Source: Mailhella sp.
Lineage (GTDB): Bacteria > Desulfobacterota > Desulfovibrionia > Desulfovibrionales > Desulfovibrionaceae
Assembly: GCA_017411945.1 (NCBI GenBank)
Contig: JAFQPD010000040.1
Coordinates: 1-9,638 of the forward strand
Reading direction: 5' to 3'
DNA length: 9,638 bases
Positions 6,509-9,638 of this stretch are shown here, one piece after another. Each line of letters starts with the position of its first letter. The stretch's first letter is position 1. Position numbers and translations under genes: made by a program. The notes below the pieces were generated by a model. The model had not been told where the DNA came from, ran no database searches, and was given only the letters and a program-made list of their open reading frames with translations.

Positions 6509-7027
6509 ATGAAGAAGTTTCTGACAGCCATATTTGCGGTGCTGACCGGCGTTTTTCTGGCCGGATACGATGCCTCTGCGGAAGCTCCCCTTTGCGGCGG
6601 CGTCACGGACAGGACAGATAGAGCCGCACCGAAGGTCATCAAATCCAAGGAGATAACAGCGTTCAGCACGTCTTTCCTCCTTAGAGACGAAACGTCTCCG
6701 CACGAAGCTATCGAGCACTGGAACTTCACCGTAAAGAAGGAGGCTTCCGGCAGGATAGCGATAGAAGCCGGTAACGGAGCAACGGTGCAGGCCGATGACG
6801 CCTTGCTTGCCGAGCTTCAGCAGGTCATCGACCGCTTCAATCTGGCCGCGCTCAACGGAATCGACCGCGTGACCGCCGGTCTGCCGCCCATGTTCGGCCC
6901 CTGCCGCATGAGCGTGGACTACGCCTCCGGCGAACGCCTGCATTTCCAGAGAAACAGCAGGCCCGAGGAAGGATGGCCCCGGGCCATGCGCGATATTTTT
7001 CTCAGTGCTTTCGCTAAGAAACGCTGA
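6509..7027 (+). CDS. Small exported single-module protein
   Basis: A 172-residue protein with signal peptide 1-24 (cleavage after DASA). The mature region resembles one copy of the module repeated in the 437-residue protein upstream. It has a strand segment (HWNFTVKKEASGRIAIEA), a helix LLAELQQVIDRFNLAALNG (about 99-117), a strand pair MSVDYASGERLHF (134-146), then a short loop NSRPEEGW and a terminal helix. The pattern 'GLPP-x-F-x-P-C ... Y-x-SGE-x-L-x-F ... P-x-x-x-W' is one I associate with uncharacterised exported proteins of gut bacteria. C29 and C132 could pair. GGAGAAGG precedes the ATG and the gap to the previous stop is 8 bases. No function can be assigned. Confidence 0.83.
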   Translation: MKKFLTAIFAVLTGVFLAGYDASAEAPLCGGVTDRTDRAAPKVIKSKEITAFSTSFLLRDETSPHEAIEHWNFTVKKEASGRIAIEAGNGATVQADDALLAELQQVIDRFNLAALNGIDRVTAGLPPMFGPCRMSVDYASGERLHFQRNSRPEEGWPRAMRDIFLSAFAKKR

Positions 7028-7054
7028 CAGCCTTCATACCATGCAAATCCCTGC

Positions 7055-7060
7055 GAGGTG
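7055..7060 (+). promoter_or_regulatory. Ribosome binding site that decides the start at 7064
   Basis: GAGGTG lies just 3 bases before the ATG at 7064, somewhat close but the only Shine-Dalgarno-like match. The in-frame GTG at 7058 is part of this motif and so is unlikely to be the start. From 7064 the protein opens with a normal signal peptide (MRRLLLPALLSL). Confidence 0.5.
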
Positions 7061-7063
7061 CCT

Positions 7064-8956
7064 ATGCGCAGACTTCTTCTTCCCGCCCTTCTTTCTCTGA
7101 CCTTCGCGCTCCCTTCTGCCGTTTCTGCCGCGGAAGTGCCGCAGTGGACCAACAGCTTCGGCATGACCTTCAGCCTCATCCCGGCGGGCAAGACAGTCAT
7201 AGGCCGCTACGGCTGGGCAGGCGTCGAGCCGAGGCGGGACATCACCATCAGCACAGAGTTCGGCATGGCGACCACGGAAGTCACGCAGGGCCAGTGGAAG
7301 GCCGTGATGGGCGGGCAGAACCCCAGCGAGCCTTTCCTTGGCGACGATCTGCCCGTGAATCGCGTTTCGTGGAACGACGCACAGGCTTTCGTGAAGAAAC
7401 TCAATGATCTGGACGCTCCGCGCCGCTACCGCCTGCCTACCAGCGCGGAATGGGAACACGCCTACCGTGCCGGGAGCCAGGCCACATGGATAACGGGCGA
7501 CGGCGCGTCTGCCTTCCCCCAGAGCCTGCGCGAATACGAATGGTTCGGGCCGGACAAGAAGACGCACCCCGTAGCACAGAAGAAGCCTAACGACTGGGGC
7601 CTCTACGACATGGGCGGCAACGTGCGCGAATGGGTGCAGGACTTCTGGCAGCACGACTACTATGGCGGCATGCCGGGCGTCGATCCTACCGGGCCTGCTG
7701 TCGGCAATATGCGCGTATGGCGCGGCGGCTCCTATGAAGACGCCATTGAGACCTGCTCCTTCGTGAGCCGCGACGGCGACAAGCCCACCAAGCGGAGCAA
7801 GTGGATAGGCTTCCGTGTGGTGCTGGAAGGCGACAGCCTTCGCTCTGCGCTGGGCGGCGACAGCCTTCGCTCTGCACTTGGCGGCGACAGCCCGAAGGGC
7901 GAAGCGGCTTCCCCTGTTCCCGAAGCCACGGGCGCAGTTCCGGTCGGAGTTCCTGCGGCCTATGTCCCTGTGCTCGACAACATGCACGATATCCTTGCCC
8001 ACAATTATCCCGACCGCGACTGGCAGGACGGCGAATACGGCGTCATGGAACGCTGGCGCGGCAATGCCGGGCCGGAAGCTCTGGCCTCTGTGGGCTGGGC
8101 CCTGCTCGACCTGAACGGCGACGGCAGGAACGAACTGCTCATCTCGCCTGTCTATGCCGAAAACGGCAAGACCCTTGGGCAGGAGATCTACGCCCTCTAT
8201 ACGGAGAAGGACGGCAAGGCCGTTCTCGTGCAGGAAGGCACCACGCGCAACTGCTTCGCCCTCATGAATGGCGGCCTCATCAAGCATCACGGTTCCGGCG
8301 GGGCCATGATGCAGATCCTCGGCATCTGCGGCCTGTCTCAGGACGGCACGAAGCTGGTCTGGCACGACTACTGGTTCACCGACCACAAGAACGAGGCTTT
8401 CGAACTCGGCTATTACTGGAACGACCTCGGCACGCCGGACAAGAAGGCATCGCAGGAGATCCCCAAGGCAGCCTTCGAGAAGGCGGAAGAAGCTCTGGCC
8501 CGGCAGAATGCCTCTGCCGAGTTCACTCCGTTCCGCAACTGGAGAAAGGCGGAAGCCGCTCCTGCCCGGGCCGACCAGCCTGCGGCTTCCCCTGCGGTGC
8601 GCATCCGGTGGGCTGACGACGCCCTGAAGGGGGCCATCTCCTACGAAACTTTCCTGAACCCCAGAGATCAGGCGCAGGTCGAAGTGGCCGTCTGTGCCGA
8701 AAGCACGGTCAGGAACGTCAAGGTTCTGAAGCTCGAATTCGTGGACGTGGACGAGAACGGCAAGGTTCGCTTCAAGGCCACAGAGCTGTTCAAGAAGGCC
8801 ACGCTGGAACAGCGGCGCCCGCTTGTCATGGGCCTGCCTCTCTTTGAGAACATCCCGCAGTACGGCATTTCCTACGAGGACGAAAGCGGCAGGACCTGTC
8901 GCTTCGCCATCACGCAGAGCGGCGAGGACGGCTCGCTCCAGCTCATGCCTTTCTAA
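7064..8956 (+). CDS. Exported FGE-sulfatase-fold protein fused to calcium-loop and C-terminal domains; probably non-catalytic
   Basis: A 630-residue protein with signal peptide 1-23 (SAVSAA). Residues about 25-254 form a formylglycine-generating-enzyme/sulfatase-modifying-factor fold (PF03781 type). Its successive hallmarks are NSFGMTFSLIPAG (30-42), TEVTQGQWKAVMG (71-83), VNRVSWNDAQAFV (98-110), YRLPTSAEWEHAYRAG (122-137), WGLYDMGGNVREW (178-190), RGGSY (220-224) and IGFRVV (248-253). The C-x4-C catalytic pair that true FGE enzymes carry after RGGS is absent; only C231 lies there, so it is probably a binding or structural member. A linker (255-297) contains a tandem repeat. Next, about 298-490, comes a domain with one calcium-type loop D349-L-N-G-D-G-R-N-E. 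Last is a beta-rich domain (about 511-630) ending GISYEDESGR...SGEDGSLQLMPF. It is the largest protein of the plus operon and likely its main binding component (inference). Confidence 0.92.
   Translation: MRRLLLPALLSLTFALPSAVSAAEVPQWTNSFGMTFSLIPAGKTVIGRYGWAGVEPRRDITISTEFGMATTEVTQGQWKAVMGGQNPSEPFLGDDLPVNRVSWNDAQAFVKKLNDLDAPRRYRLPTSAEWEHAYRAGSQATWITGDGASAFPQSLREYEWFGPDKKTHPVAQKKPNDWGLYDMGGNVREWVQDFWQHDYYGGMPGVDPTGPAVGNMRVWRGGSYEDAIETCSFVSRDGDKPTKRSKWIGFRVVLEGDSLRSALGGDSLRSALGGDSPKGEAASPVPEATGAVPVGVPAAYVPVLDNMHDILAHNYPDRDWQDGEYGVMERWRGNAGPEALASVGWALLDLNGDGRNELLISPVYAENGKTLGQEIYALYTEKDGKAVLVQEGTTRNCFALMNGGLIKHHGSGGAMMQILGICGLSQDGTKLVWHDYWFTDHKNEAFELGYYWNDLGTPDKKASQEIPKAAFEKAEEALARQNASAEFTPFRNWRKAEAAPARADQPAASPAVRIRWADDALKGAISYETFLNPRDQAQVEVAVCAESTVRNVKVLKLEFVDVDENGKVRFKATELFKKATLEQRRPLVMGLPLFENIPQYGISYEDESGRTCRFAITQSGEDGSLQLMPF
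7829..7891 (+). repeat. In-frame 27-bp tandem repeat, two full copies and a 9-bp partial
   Basis: Copies at 7829-7855 and 7856-7882 match at 25 of 27 bases, followed by the first 9 bases of a third copy (7883-7891). Each unit encodes GDSLRSALG (residues 256-264 and 265-273, then GDS). Both differences between copies are synonymous (GCG CTG against GCA CTT). The repeat sits exactly at the end of the FGE-like domain, in the linker. The unit length is a multiple of three, so copy-number change would alter linker length without breaking the frame. Confidence 0.9.
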
Positions 8957-8978
8957 ACAGATACGGAGACCTTGCTCA

Positions 8979-9632
8979 ATGAATACCGTGATGCGTACCC
9001 TGACAGTTCTCGCCCTAACCTCCCTGCTGTACTCGGGGAGCGCTCTGGCCGGGCCTTCTTTTAATACGGATGAGCCCCTCACTCCTGCGAACGGCGGCGA
9101 GGCTTCCGGCCCTTCGTTCAACAGCGATTCGGCTTCCCCCGCAGTTTCCCTCCCGTCCACGGTGGAATCGCCGCCCGCCGAACCTCGTCCAACGCAGGAA
9201 TTCGTGGAAAGCAAGGCGGAATCCCCTTGGCTGACGTACAGCATAAATCCTTTATACAAACGCTTCATCAGCAACGAGGCAGGGCAGACGGAAGGCGTTG
9301 AACTGGAACTCAGCCTCCCCTTCACCAACCGCAGTGAAGACCGTGTGTTCACCGCCCTGAAAGATATTCAGCTCGTACTGGCCTGCACGGTGGAAACCCC
9401 TTCAGGAAAGGCCAATGTGGAGATACGCCACAGCGATCCGCTGAGGAAACTGAAAAAACAGCGCGGCCCCGGCAAAAGGGTCACAATCGTTTATAAACTC
9501 AAGGCTGATGAATCCTGTGTTCTTTCCAAGGATGAAGGAGTCACATGGGAAGCTATCGCTTTGAAGCTTCCCAGCGACTGGTGGGGCTATAAGATCAAGC
9601 TCGGCTACACCGTCGTTTCACGCGATTTTTAG
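8979..9632 (+). CDS. Small exported protein with Pro/Ser-rich linker and beta-rich C-terminal domain
   Basis: A 217-residue protein with signal peptide 1-24 (LALTSLLYSGSALA|G). The open frame extends upstream to 8823, inside the previous gene, but that part lacks a signal peptide. ATG 8979 has GGAG at 8965-8968, 10 bases away; the ATG at 8991 is much farther from it. After cleavage comes a low-complexity Pro/Ser/Glu linker (about 25-75) with GPSFNTD and GPSFNSD. A compact domain (about 80-217) follows, rich in alternating hydrophobics (VELELSLPFTN, KDIQLVLACTVE, RVTIVYKLKA, WEAIALKLP, YKIKLGYTVV), which predicts a beta-sandwich. C136 and C180 may pair. I do not recognise the family. It lies 22 bases after the FGE-fold gene and is the last complete gene of the operon. 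Confidence 0.82.
   Translation: MNTVMRTLTVLALTSLLYSGSALAGPSFNTDEPLTPANGGEASGPSFNSDSASPAVSLPSTVESPPAEPRPTQEFVESKAESPWLTYSINPLYKRFISNEAGQTEGVELELSLPFTNRSEDRVFTALKDIQLVLACTVETPSGKANVEIRHSDPLRKLKKQRGPGKRVTIVYKLKADESCVLSKDEGVTWEAIALKLPSDWWGYKIKLGYTVVSRDF
9051..9128 (+). repeat. Two GPSFN(T/S)D heptapeptide motifs at the mature N-terminus
   Basis: Bases 9051-9071 encode GPSFNTD and 9108-9128 encode GPSFNSD. The nucleotide copies differ at several codon third positions, so this is an old or selected repeat and not a fresh duplication. The first copy is the predicted mature N-terminus, right after signal cleavage. Confidence 0.6.
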
Positions 9633-9638
9633 TGTATG

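Noticed and set aside
7829..7891. Start of a CRISPR-like or minisatellite array
   Set aside because: The units are directly adjacent with no spacers, only two full copies exist, and they are in frame within a gene.
7034..9352. A 772-codon open frame on the minus strand across the FGE-fold gene
   Set aside because: It is antisense to a well-supported multidomain gene with a good start and known motifs. Its composition is that of a mirror frame and it has no Shine-Dalgarno or domain.
9636..9638. ATG at the right edge as the start of a tenth gene
   Set aside because: No Shine-Dalgarno lies upstream, and only the three bases are visible.

Overview
The window is GC-rich, tightly packed bacterial DNA holding nine genes in two divergent operons. 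All nine predicted proteins start with a Sec-type signal peptide. There are no RNA genes, transposases, phage genes or CRISPR arrays, and no gene-free stretch over 300 bases (the longest is the 203-base divergent promoter region). The exported-protein style, codon use and the family types seen (SH3b, DUF2207, FG-GAP-like calcium loops, FGE-sulfatase fold, small W/GF repeat modules) suggest a Gram-negative, probably gut-associated bacterium. A Desulfovibrionaceae-like source would fit, but that is an inference from style and not from a marker gene.

Left arm (minus strand, read right to left): an exported SH3b-like protein (3480-2686), a seven-helix DUF2207/YciQ-like membrane protein (2643-514), and a cysteine-rich exported protein that runs off the window's left edge (495-<1). 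Gaps are 42 and 18 bases.

Centre (3481-3683): a divergent promoter region. It holds two 17-bp dyad sites whose 14 arm bases are identical when one is read on the opposite strand (3529-3545 and 3588-3604). Their centres are 59 bp apart, and a run of seven A lies midway between them. The left site abuts a plausible promoter for the minus operon. The right site has the mirror-image position toward the plus operon.

Right arm (plus strand): another SH3b protein (3684), a protein of three repeat modules (4255), an exported protein with two calcium-type loops (5571), a single-module protein related to the repeats of the 437-residue protein (6509), a multidomain FGE-fold/calcium-loop protein with a 27-bp tandem repeat in its linker (7064), and a small exported protein with a Pro/Ser-rich linker (8979). 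Gaps are 13, 2, 8, 36 and 22 bases, so this looks like one transcript. No terminator is visible before the right edge.

Taken together, this looks like a co-regulated set of envelope or periplasmic proteins, with SH3b proteins heading both operons and one multi-pass membrane protein as the likely anchor. No enzyme with an intact recognised active site is visible, so the shared function is unknown. Binding, sensing or scaffolding at the cell wall is the most natural guess.
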